DNA of 12,622 bases from Fidelibacterota bacterium (GTDB lineage Bacteria; Fidelibacterota; UBA2242; JAFGTP01), in contig JAIPJV010000028.1 of NCBI GenBank assembly GCA_021734005.1, forward strand, positions 1-12,622. The letters run 5' to 3'. The position numbers and the translations under genes were made by a program. The notes under the pieces were generated by a model. The model searched no databases. It saw only the letters and a list, made by a program, of their open reading frames with translations, and was not told where the DNA came from. Within the stretch, counting starts at the first letter, position 1. Every line of letters begins with the position of its first letter. Below are positions 1-6,229 of the stretch, piece after piece.

Positions 1-2
1 AT

Positions 3-161
3 CCCGGCCCTCTCAATAAAAGCAACATCGCAACGCTGTGTTCAATTTGCAGGCGTAGAATAAGAAGTCAGAACAAAGGCAAGGGTACCTTCGAAGGCAT
101 GCAGTTTAAAGACTTCAAGGAATGGATAGAAGACAACGATCCGCCAGTTAAGAAGAAATAA
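3..161 (+). CDS. 3' end of an unrecognised reading frame (partial)
   Basis: This frame is open from the window edge to a TAA at 159-161, about 52 codons. The tail is lysine- and glutamate-rich (FKEWIEDNDPPVKKK), which reads like a genuine protein C-terminus. GC here is about 45%, clearly above the downstream region (about 25%) and the cas genes, so the segment has a different history from the CRISPR locus. I recognise no family. A second frame ends in QFAGVE at a TAA at 61-63 and could be the real one instead. It could be a host gene end or a remnant of a mobile element. Confidence is low because the frame is short and truncated. Confidence 0.25.
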   Translation, partial: PGPLNKSNIATLCSICRRRIRSQNKGKGTFEGMQFKDFKEWIEDNDPPVKKK

Positions 162-325
162 AAACACTTTTCCGATCTTGCGGATTACCCCACCCCGGTA
201 TCTCTTACCCCCACGGCAAATATATCCAGGTTTGTCGATCAAGAGGTACCCATCTCTGATATATTTTTATAATTTTTTTTCAGAGTGCCTATATATGTAT
301 TAAGTTTTAGTGTGGTTGCAATAAT

Positions 326-340
326 TTGGTTTAAAACCAA
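326..340. repeat. Short perfect dyad TTGGTTT-A-AAACCAA
   Basis: Seven-base arms are separated by one base, giving a nearly continuous 15-bp palindrome. The size and symmetry fit a dimeric DNA-binding protein site, but no regulator is encoded in the window. Chance occurrence in AT-rich DNA cannot be excluded. Confidence 0.35.
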
Positions 341-360
341 TATAATCAATACTATATATC

Positions 361-404
361 ATAAAACAGGCAGACATCTTTTAAAAGTTGTCGCTCTGTT
401 TTGT
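361..404. repeat. Large interrupted palindrome upstream of the cas operon
   Basis: All arms are concentric around the 382/383 boundary. AAAACAG (363-369) pairs with CTGTTTT (396-402), GACA (373-376) pairs with TGTC (389-392), and CTTTT pairs with AAAAG (378-387). In total 17 of 22 positions per half match. That is much longer than the other dyads in this region. It could be a multi-subunit operator, a cruciform-forming site, or an RNA hairpin. It lies about 220 bp before cas6, upstream of the candidate promoter. Confidence 0.5.
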
Positions 405-411
405 TTGGTAA

Positions 412-427
412 GTTAATTAAAATTAAC
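412..427. repeat. AT-rich 16-bp palindrome
   Basis: GTTAATT and AATTAAC arms of seven bases flank a central AA. It lies eight bases after the larger dyad at 361-404, so the two may form one regulatory cluster. It could equally be a chance product of AT-rich sequence. Confidence 0.3.
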
Positions 428-510
428 GCATTATATTTTACGTATACCTAAGGACTAAAACTTATATCATATAACAAAATTAGATCAGTAATAAAAATCA
501 GAGATAGAAT

Positions 511-546
511 TTGACATTAAACAATTTTTTATTAAATTGTTATACT
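511..546 (+). promoter_or_regulatory. Candidate cas operon promoter
   Basis: A consensus -35 TTGACA lies at 511-516. Two -10 candidates exist: TAAATT at 533-538 (16-bp spacing), and an extended -10 TGT-TATACT at 538-546, which does not need a well-placed -35. The spacing between TTGACA and TATACT (24 bp) is too long for these two to work together. Transcription would start near 545-553, giving a 5' UTR of about 70 bases before cas6. A further TATAAT at 587-592 has no good -35. The inverted repeat 520-541 overlaps this promoter. Confidence 0.45.
520..541. repeat. Inverted repeat overlapping the cas promoter
   Basis: AACAATTT and AAATTGTT are perfect 8-base arms around a 6-base centre (TTTATT). 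The element lies between the TTGACA box and the extended -10, so a protein bound here would block RNA polymerase. This makes it the best operator candidate for the cas operon. No regulator gene is present in the window to pair with it. Confidence 0.45.
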
Positions 547-619
547 GGCTAAATCGTGAGTGTAATATGATTTCAATATAACAAAATATAATTTTTATTT
601 ATTTTCTGAGAGGAAAGGT

Positions 620-1579
620 ATGCTTGAAATTGGCAAGTTTACAATCAATTCTAAGTGCAGAGATGATATCACTTTACCACCTATGACAGCATCAACTCTG
701 AGAGGTGCTTTTGGAATAAATTTAAAGTCAACAGTGTGTGCTTTTAATAGCAGAAAAAAGTGCGATAAGTGTTTATTAAAGAATCAATGCCTATATTCTA
801 CACTGTTCCAAACTACCAATGGTATTATTGATGAAGATGGTGATCTGGAGGCTCATACTCCACCTAGACCCTTTGTCATTAACTCTCCTTTTTATGATCG
901 GCCTACTAAATTCCCCAATAATTCTAACCTCAGCTGGGAATTAATTTTAGTTGGGACAGAAAATATTAAAAGAATACCCTATATCATAACAGCAATAGAA
1001 CGTATGGGTAACAAGGGCCTAGGCAAAGATCGGGGCAAGTTTAAGATAGAAAATATTATTCAAGAAAATAGCCAGGATTCAACTATTATATACAAGAATA
1101 ATGATAAAACAGTAAAAAACAATACAGAAAATATTATTTTAAATTTACCCCGGCAAACATCAGAATCCTATTCCAGAGTTAAAGTCAATTTTCTATCTCC
1201 TATGAGAATTAAAAAGGACGGTAAGATTACCGATCAAATAACTTTTAAAAATCTGATCAAAAATATTCTTCGGCGCTATTCTTTTCTTAAAAAGTATTAC
1301 CAGCCAGATTCATCTTATCCTGATACTGATCAGGTTGAAAAAATACTTTCTAAGGCTGAGAATGGAGAATCTGAAGATTCTAATCTTGAATGGAAAAAAT
1401 ACTCCCGCTATTCTAATCGAAAAAACATGTGGATGGATTTTGCTGGAGTTCAAGGCGAGATCATTTTCAAAGGAGAAATAGCAGGCTTTTTACCTTATCT
1501 GGAAATAGGTTCTCAAATAAATGTAGGTAAAAGCACGTGTTTTGGTTTTGGTAACTATTCATATGAAAAATTGGAGTGA
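620..1579 (+). CDS. cas6: Cas6 pre-crRNA processing endoribonuclease
   Basis: Cas6 cuts the CRISPR transcript inside each repeat and leaves the 8-nt 5' handle on crRNAs used by the Csm complex. The 319-residue protein has the expected RAMP start (LPPMTASTLRGAFG, residues 19-32). A cysteine cluster follows at C40, C48, C51 and C57, typical of the Cys-containing Cas6 branch found with Csm systems and suggestive of metal binding. The C-terminal glycine-rich loop GKSTCFGFG (303-311) is intact. The ATG at 620 is preceded by GAGAGGAAAGG (609-618) and puts the RAMP fold at the right distance from the N-terminus. It is the first gene of the operon, and its TGA lies 7 bases before the cas10 start. The catalytic residues of this branch vary, and I do not assign them. 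Confidence 0.9.
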   Translation: MLEIGKFTINSKCRDDITLPPMTASTLRGAFGINLKSTVCAFNSRKKCDKCLLKNQCLYSTLFQTTNGIIDEDGDLEAHTPPRPFVINSPFYDRPTKFPNNSNLSWELILVGTENIKRIPYIITAIERMGNKGLGKDRGKFKIENIIQENSQDSTIIYKNNDKTVKNNTENIILNLPRQTSESYSRVKVNFLSPMRIKKDGKITDQITFKNLIKNILRRYSFLKKYYQPDSSYPDTDQVEKILSKAENGESEDSNLEWKKYSRYSNRKNMWMDFAGVQGEIIFKGEIAGFLPYLEIGSQINVGKSTCFGFGNYSYEKLE

Positions 1580-1586
1580 GGGCTAT

Positions 1587-4184
1587 ATGAAAGAACTAAG
1601 AGAAAACCTTACAATTGCAGCACTTTTGCATGATATTGGAAAGTTTTATCAGCGCTCAGAACCGAATGGGAAATTTAGCGATTCACAGTTTTTGTCATCG
1701 AATAGCAAAAGCATTATTAGTGATTATTGTCCGGACAAGGGTGAATATTTCAGTCATAAGCACAGTCTATGGACATATCAATTCTTGAGTGATAATGAAA
1801 ACAAAATATATAACAATAAACTTTCCGATGAGAAATCAGTTGTAAATCTTGCTGCTAAACATCACAAACCGGATACAGTCCTGGAAGAGATTCTACAAAA
1901 ATCAGACTGGATATCAGCTGGTATGGATAGGTCAGCGAGTAAAGATGTTAAGGCAGAGATTTCACAGGAAAGCAAAAGAAAATACAACTACAGAAAACAG
2001 AGACTGCAACCGGTTTTTGAAAATGTTTTTAGAGACGATTATGATGACAGTAACTCTAAGAGGTATAAATTTACTCCTCTAGAAATTAATACTGATTCAT
2101 TTTTTCCGCAGGATTTTAGAGGTGAGGACAGAGATTTAGGAGATGAATATCGGGAGAATCTGTGGGAAGGCTTTATAGAAGAATTCAAAAAGCTACCCAG
2201 AGACTCTTTTAATGTGTTTTTAGAAAGCCTGCTTCCACTTTTACAAAAATATACCTGGTGCATTCCCGGCTCAACAGTTGATATACCTGATAATTCTTTA
2301 TATGATCATCTCCGTTCTACAGCTGCAATTGCAACCTGCCTGTTTGATTATATAGTGAGTCAGGATAAGGAACTTATTGAAAAATCCAAATATGACACCC
2401 GCATTGTTGAAAAAATATTTGACAGCGGTGATGAAAAATTTGCTACTTTAATTTGTGGAGATATTAGTGGGATTCAAAAGTTTATCTACCAAATTACATC
2501 CAAAAAAGCCCTGGTCTCTTTAAAAGGGCGTTCTTTTATGGTTCAGTTAATTTCCGATCTGGCAGCTCGCTATACAATTAAAAGTTTAGGACTTCCTTAT
2601 ACCAATCTGGTTTATTCATCAGGCGGTAATTTCTACATTCTGGCTCCAAATACAGATAAGACAAAACAGACTTTAAATAAAGTTCGTAATGATTTAAACC
2701 AGGGTATTTTAAACCGTTACCATGGAAGGTTGTATCTGGCTATGGGTTCAACTGATCTATCTTCCCATGATTTTTTAAATAATCTGAGTGAGAAATGGGA
2801 TCAGGTCATTAAAAATAGTTCTCGTAACAAAAGGTTAAGATTCTATCATGAAATGCAGGATGATCCGGACTTTTTGGAACCTTTTGGGCCGGTGGAAAAT
2901 GTTATTAACTGCTCAATCTGTGGTAATGATATTAATGAAGAAGCAGCTCATAAGATTGGTGATGATACCAAAATCTGTGAATCCTGTAATGAATTAATTA
3001 GATTGGGACAAAAATTGCGGGATTCAGAATATTTAGTGGAAACCCTTGGAAATGAGGCTGACATCTTTCCTATACCGGGCATTAATATTGGTTATGATGT
3101 TTGTAAACAGGATCAAGTGGATAATTGCGTTGATAGATACAGCCCCAACGAATTCACAAAAGTATATAGATTCAATAATACAGATTTTATTTCAGGTAGA
3201 TCAGAAACCAGACATAATATTGCTTATGATTATAAATTTTATGGTGGTAATAATATCCCTCTGAAGCCAAATGGACAGGTTGCAACTTTAAGCGATTTTG
3301 CCGGTAGTGGTGGCGATTTTTCCCGTCTGGGAGTTTTAAGAATGGATGTGGATAACCTGGGGTCTATTTTTAGGTTTGGCTTTTTAAATAAAAGTATGAA
3401 CGATAGGCAGAGTAGTGAGAATTCCGATATATATTCACTTTCCAGATTGAGTACTTTGAGTAGTTTGATGAATATTTTCTTTTCTGGATATATCAATACG
3501 ATCACCTCCAAATATGATGATACCTTATTAACTATCTATTCAGGGGGCGATGATCTCTTTATTGTGGGACGATGGGATAATATAGCCGAATGTGCTCTGG
3601 AGATTAAAAATAAATTCAATTCTTATTCCTGTTCTCACTCAGATATTTCAATTTCAGGAGGTATGGTACTATCACCACTTAAATTTCCAATCCATAGAGC
3701 AGCTGAAAGTTCTGGCGAAGCCGAAGATGCTGCTAAAAATTATGGGTTCAAGGGCAACCAAAAGAATGCCTTTACTATTCTGGATAAAACTATCAATTGG
3801 TCAGATCTAGAAGTAATCAAAAAAATTACAAAAGATCTGTGTGAAGCCATTGATAAAAAAAATCTCAATAAAGGAATTCTGACCCGTTTGCGGAGAATAT
3901 ATTCCAATTATAGTAGTGAGAAGAAAATTGTTAATTCAAATCAGGATATTGAACCGCAACAGCGCAAGGAAATGATTCAATATAATAAATGGCGCTGGAG
4001 AATGGTATATGATCTCAATCGGTATGCTGAGACTAATAAAAAACATGCTGGCTTGATCAATGCTATTCAGGATGCTCTTTTATCAGGCCATCAATATAAG
4101 AATGAACCAATTAAAGAAAATTTACAGGAATATATAGATATTCCGGCCCGTTGGGCAGAATTACTATTGAGAACCCAGGATTAA
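1587..4184 (+). CDS. cas10: Cas10/Csm1, HD nuclease and cyclic oligoadenylate synthase
   Basis: This is the large subunit of the Csm complex (865 residues). Family knowledge: target RNA binding switches on ssDNA cleavage by the HD domain and synthesis of cyclic oligoadenylates by the Palm domains. Seen here: an intact HD motif, H15-D16 in LLHDIGK; a first Palm motif DISGIQ at 292-297; a zinc ribbon with C442, C445, C464 and C467; the second Palm domain with DVDN at 587-590; and an intact cyclase motif GGDD at 653-656 in YSGGDDLF. Both activities should therefore be present. The chosen start is the ATG at 1587, 4 bases after GAGGG. An upstream in-frame ATG at 1542 lies inside cas6, lacks a good ribosome site and would add residues that do not fit the family. 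The gene follows cas6 by 7 bases. Confidence 0.95.
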   Translation: MKELRENLTIAALLHDIGKFYQRSEPNGKFSDSQFLSSNSKSIISDYCPDKGEYFSHKHSLWTYQFLSDNENKIYNNKLSDEKSVVNLAAKHHKPDTVLEEILQKSDWISAGMDRSASKDVKAEISQESKRKYNYRKQRLQPVFENVFRDDYDDSNSKRYKFTPLEINTDSFFPQDFRGEDRDLGDEYRENLWEGFIEEFKKLPRDSFNVFLESLLPLLQKYTWCIPGSTVDIPDNSLYDHLRSTAAIATCLFDYIVSQDKELIEKSKYDTRIVEKIFDSGDEKFATLICGDISGIQKFIYQITSKKALVSLKGRSFMVQLISDLAARYTIKSLGLPYTNLVYSSGGNFYILAPNTDKTKQTLNKVRNDLNQGILNRYHGRLYLAMGSTDLSSHDFLNNLSEKWDQVIKNSSRNKRLRFYHEMQDDPDFLEPFGPVENVINCSICGNDINEEAAHKIGDDTKICESCNELIRLGQKLRDSEYLVETLGNEADIFPIPGINIGYDVCKQDQVDNCVDRYSPNEFTKVYRFNNTDFISGRSETRHNIAYDYKFYGGNNIPLKPNGQVATLSDFAGSGGDFSRLGVLRMDVDNLGSIFRFGFLNKSMNDRQSSENSDIYSLSRLSTLSSLMNIFFSGYINTITSKYDDTLLTIYSGGDDLFIVGRWDNIAECALEIKNKFNSYSCSHSDISISGGMVLSPLKFPIHRAAESSGEAEDAAKNYGFKGNQKNAFTILDKTINWSDLEVIKKITKDLCEAIDKKNLNKGILTRLRRIYSNYSSEKKIVNSNQDIEPQQRKEMIQYNKWRWRMVYDLNRYAETNKKHAGLINAIQDALLSGHQYKNEPIKENLQEYIDIPARWAELLLRTQD

Positions 4185-4220
4185 TTTAAAAATAAAACTA
4201 ATATTAAAAACGGAGGAGTC

Positions 4221-4655
4221 ATGAAACTTTTTCTATTGAATGCTTTAATCACTCCATTTGAAGCGGAGATGGAGGAGTATGCTCTTTTTTCCATTCAGAA
4301 AATTGAGCAAGAAAAGTTTGAGAACATTTTCAGAGATGCAATTGAAAATGATTTTGAAATTGTATCGGCATTGGGCCACAAAAGTACGATTAATTTTTTA
4401 AAAGAAATCTTATCCGATGAATTCAGTGATCATTTAAAATTTAATCGCCAGACAATCAATTTTGAAGAAGGTGATCTGGCATTAGTCTTTAGAATCACAG
4501 AAAGAGGAGAGAAAATTCAGGAATGGTCTGTTGAAGATATCAAGAAATATCATAAGGAAGGTAAAACTGAATTTATGATTATTTCAAGAACCTTTGCTCC
4601 TGATGCTATATTCGACCTAAATAACTTTCTCTATAAGGAGGCTAAAAATGGTTAA
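4221..4655 (+). CDS. crn2: DUF1874 ring nuclease, Crn2/AcrIII-1 family
   Basis: Proteins of this family degrade cyclic tetra-adenylate (cA4), the second messenger of type III CRISPR. Viral members (AcrIII-1) are anti-CRISPRs, and cellular ones (Crn2) are off switches. The assignment rests on the family pattern: the N-terminal strand FLLNALIT (4-11), then SALGHKST (49-56) with the expected catalytic histidine H53, NRQTIN (75-80), and GDLALVFRITERGEK (84-98) with R91, R95 and E97 where the family has its Arg/Glu active-site residues. At 144 residues it is longer than the usual 110-120, mainly through a tail of about 25 residues after EFMIISRTF. It has a strong GGAGGAG (4212-4218), follows cas10 by 36 bases, and overlaps the next gene by 8. 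Position in the operon favours a host regulator over a viral gene. The family call was made by eye, with no profile search. Confidence 0.8.
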   Translation: MKLFLLNALITPFEAEMEEYALFSIQKIEQEKFENIFRDAIENDFEIVSALGHKSTINFLKEILSDEFSDHLKFNRQTINFEEGDLALVFRITERGEKIQEWSVEDIKKYHKEGKTEFMIISRTFAPDAIFDLNNFLYKEAKNG

Positions 4656-4995
4656 GATGAAAGACAACTATCAAAAATTAATTGGCAAATTTGCAAAAGA
4701 TAAAGAAGTCCATGAAGAAGATAAAAAATCATTTTTTGATAAAGTATTGGATGCGATTGGTCTTGAGCAGGCTAAAATTCTTTTTCATATAGCAACTCAT
4801 CCTAAATGTGCCAAGAATGTATTTTCTGCTGTTGATATAGCAATCATTATTGGAGCAGTTGCTTATGTTATCATGCCCCTTGATGCTATTCCTGACCCTT
4901 TACCACCGGGGTTAATTGATGATATTGTTGTAATTACAGGAGTACTACATAGATATGGTAATTTATTACAGCAATATAAGCGACAGTGTATGTGA
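4648..4995 (+). CDS. DUF1232 (YkvA-like) small membrane protein
   Basis: The 115-residue protein carries the DUF1232 signature: a hydrophobic stretch DIAIIIGAVAYVIM (63-76), followed by PLDAIPDPLPPGLIDDIVVI (77-96). The N-terminal half (1-57) is charged and probably helical. One membrane segment or a re-entrant hairpin is expected. The molecular function of DUF1232 proteins is not established, and I know of no defined role in CRISPR defence. The ATG at 4648 has a strong AAGGAGG (4635-4641) inside the end of the ring nuclease gene. The 8-base overlap with that gene implies translational coupling and a shared job or stoichiometry. It could be a membrane anchor or partner for cyclic-nucleotide signalling, or a passenger gene. 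The family call is firm, the role is inference. Confidence 0.75.
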   Translation: MVKMKDNYQKLIGKFAKDKEVHEEDKKSFFDKVLDAIGLEQAKILFHIATHPKCAKNVFSAVDIAIIIGAVAYVIMPLDAIPDPLPPGLIDDIVVITGVLHRYGNLLQQYKRQCM

Positions 4996-5046
4996 ATTTA
5001 ATGTATCTAAAATATTTCTTGTTATTCAATTCAAAAAGAAGGTTAG

Positions 5047-5076
5047 GTCAATCTAATTAGGATTTTGAGGATTGAC
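5047..5076. repeat. Inverted repeat in the 110-bp gap before csm2
   Basis: GTCAATC (5047-5053) and GATTGAC (5070-5076) are perfect 7-base arms around 16 bases. The gap (4996-5105) is the longest inside the operon. The structure could be an RNA hairpin that adjusts stability or translation of the csm2-csm5 part, or a protein site. No T-run follows, so it is not an intrinsic terminator. A TTGACA at 5072-5077 lacks a -10. Confidence 0.35.
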
Positions 5077-5105
5077 ACTACTGGTCATAAACAAAGGAGG
5101 AAAAT

Positions 5106-5513
5106 ATGAGTTTTAAACAGTTGGATGAGGGAAAGCAAAAGATATCCACCTGGCTGAACAACAGGATAGATAAAGACGCTGTTCAGTTCTCAGAAGATTT
5201 TGGAAAGTATCTTGCTAAAAATCGGTTTAGTAAATCACAGATCAGAAATATTTTTAGTGAGTTAAAGAGGATTCAGATGGCTGGCTGGAACGCTAACCAG
5301 GAAAGTGATCTGCTTTTAATGAAACCTAAACTTGCTTATGCAGCCCAAAGACAATCAGGGCGCAGAGCACAAAATGCAGCTGAAGATCTCAAAGAGATAC
5401 TGGGTCAAGGAATTGATCAAATTGTTGATTCTGATAATCCGGAAAAATGTTTTGAGAATTTTGTTGACTTTTTTGAAGCAATTTTAGCCTATCACAAATC
5501 TTTTGAGCGATAA
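5106..5513 (+). CDS. csm2: Csm2, small subunit of the Csm complex
   Basis: Csm2 is the small helical subunit that lines the crRNA-target filament of the type III-A complex. Family patterns are clear in this 135-residue protein: FGKYLAKNRFSKSQIRNIFSE (32-52), the LLLMKPKLAYAAQR block (69-82), and the C-terminal FENFVDFFEAILAYHKSF (116-133). The length is normal for Csm2. The ATG at 5106 has an excellent AAAGGAGG (5093-5100). It begins the second translational block of the operon, after the 110-bp gap, and csm3 follows after 23 bases. Confidence 0.93.
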   Translation: MSFKQLDEGKQKISTWLNNRIDKDAVQFSEDFGKYLAKNRFSKSQIRNIFSELKRIQMAGWNANQESDLLLMKPKLAYAAQRQSGRRAQNAAEDLKEILGQGIDQIVDSDNPEKCFENFVDFFEAILAYHKSFER

Positions 5514-5536
5514 AGATTAACAAAGGAGATAATCCA

Positions 5537-6229
5537 ATGCAATTAACAAAAAAAATATTTATACGAGGGAAAATTAAGGCAGAAACCGGAGTTCATATTG
5601 GAGGAACCGGTCAGGGTATGGCAATTGGAGGTGCTGATAATCCTGTTGTTCGAGATCCTATCACCAATGTGCCCTATATTCCAGGCTCATCTTTAAAAGG
5701 TAAAATGAGAAGTCTTCTAGAAAAAGCGACTGGACAGGTTACGATTAAAAGAGGCAAAGCTGGCCCCTGTCAGTGTGGTAAATGTCAGGTTTGTAAAATC
5801 TATGGCGTTGCTGCTGAAGCAGATAGTGAACTTCCTGGAAGATTGATTGTTAGAGATGCTCACATGGATAAGGATAGTATTAATAAACTGGATAAGAGTA
5901 AAAATACAGATATGCCCTTTAGCGAGGTCAAAACCGAAGTTACTATCGACAGAATTACTTCAAAGGCCAATCCCCGCCAGATTGAAAGAGTACCTGCCGG
6001 AGTAAATTTTAATATGGAATTTGTAATTGATGTATATGAAAATGATGATGAGAAAGAACTTATTGATACTGTTAAAGAATCACTCCGATTGTTAGAAGAT
6101 GACTATCTGGGGGGTAGCGGTACTCGAGGCTATGGAAAAATGAGTATTAATCATGATGGCCTGAAAATAACTTATAAGGATGAAGCAATCTATAGAGAAG
6201 GTCAACCTGCTGAAAAATGGGAGGGCTAA
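5537..6229 (+). CDS. csm3: Csm3, backbone subunit and target RNA nuclease
   Basis: Csm3 forms the repeated backbone of the complex along the crRNA, and each copy cuts bound target RNA at 6-nt intervals. The catalytic aspartate of the family matches D34 in GGADNPVVRDP (31-41). IPGSSLKGKMRSLL (48-61) is the RAMP signature helix. Cysteines C78, C80, C83 and C86 form a likely zinc site before KIYG. The glycine-rich loop GGSGTRGYGKM spans 192-202. Its 230 residues are in the usual range. AAAGGAG precedes the ATG, and the TAA directly abuts the csm4 ATG. Confidence 0.95.
   Translation: MQLTKKIFIRGKIKAETGVHIGGTGQGMAIGGADNPVVRDPITNVPYIPGSSLKGKMRSLLEKATGQVTIKRGKAGPCQCGKCQVCKIYGVAAEADSELPGRLIVRDAHMDKDSINKLDKSKNTDMPFSEVKTEVTIDRITSKANPRQIERVPAGVNFNMEFVIDVYENDDEKELIDTVKESLRLLEDDYLGGSGTRGYGKMSINHDGLKITYKDEAIYREGQPAEKWEG

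Larger units (their letters stand above)
162..619. other. Non-coding AT-rich region upstream of the cas operon
   Basis: No credible gene is visible on either strand. Bases 162-245 keep the higher GC of the left edge. From about 250 the sequence falls to roughly 25% GC. It holds several dyad-symmetric elements (326-340, 361-404, 412-427, 520-541) and the likely cas promoter. I see no clear GC-rich hairpin followed by a T-run that would mark a terminator for the left-hand gene. Confidence 0.6.

Noticed and set aside
42..242. 66-codon frame on the minus strand
   Set aside because: It has no good ribosome site, resembles no family, and lies opposite the + strand frame ending at 161. Its composition reads like a shadow.
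1542..1586. Upstream in-frame ATG for cas10
   Set aside because: It lies inside the cas6 coding end without a fitting ribosome site. The ATG at 1587 has GAGGG at good spacing and gives the usual Cas10 N-terminus close to the HD motif.
4221..4655. Ring nuclease as a viral anti-CRISPR carried by a prophage
   Set aside because: No phage genes are nearby, and it sits within the cas operon with operon-like spacing and a coupled downstream gene. A host regulator is the simpler reading.
5072..5077. TTGACA as an internal promoter for csm2
   Set aside because: No -10-like hexamer is present 15-19 bases downstream; that place is taken by the csm2 ribosome site.
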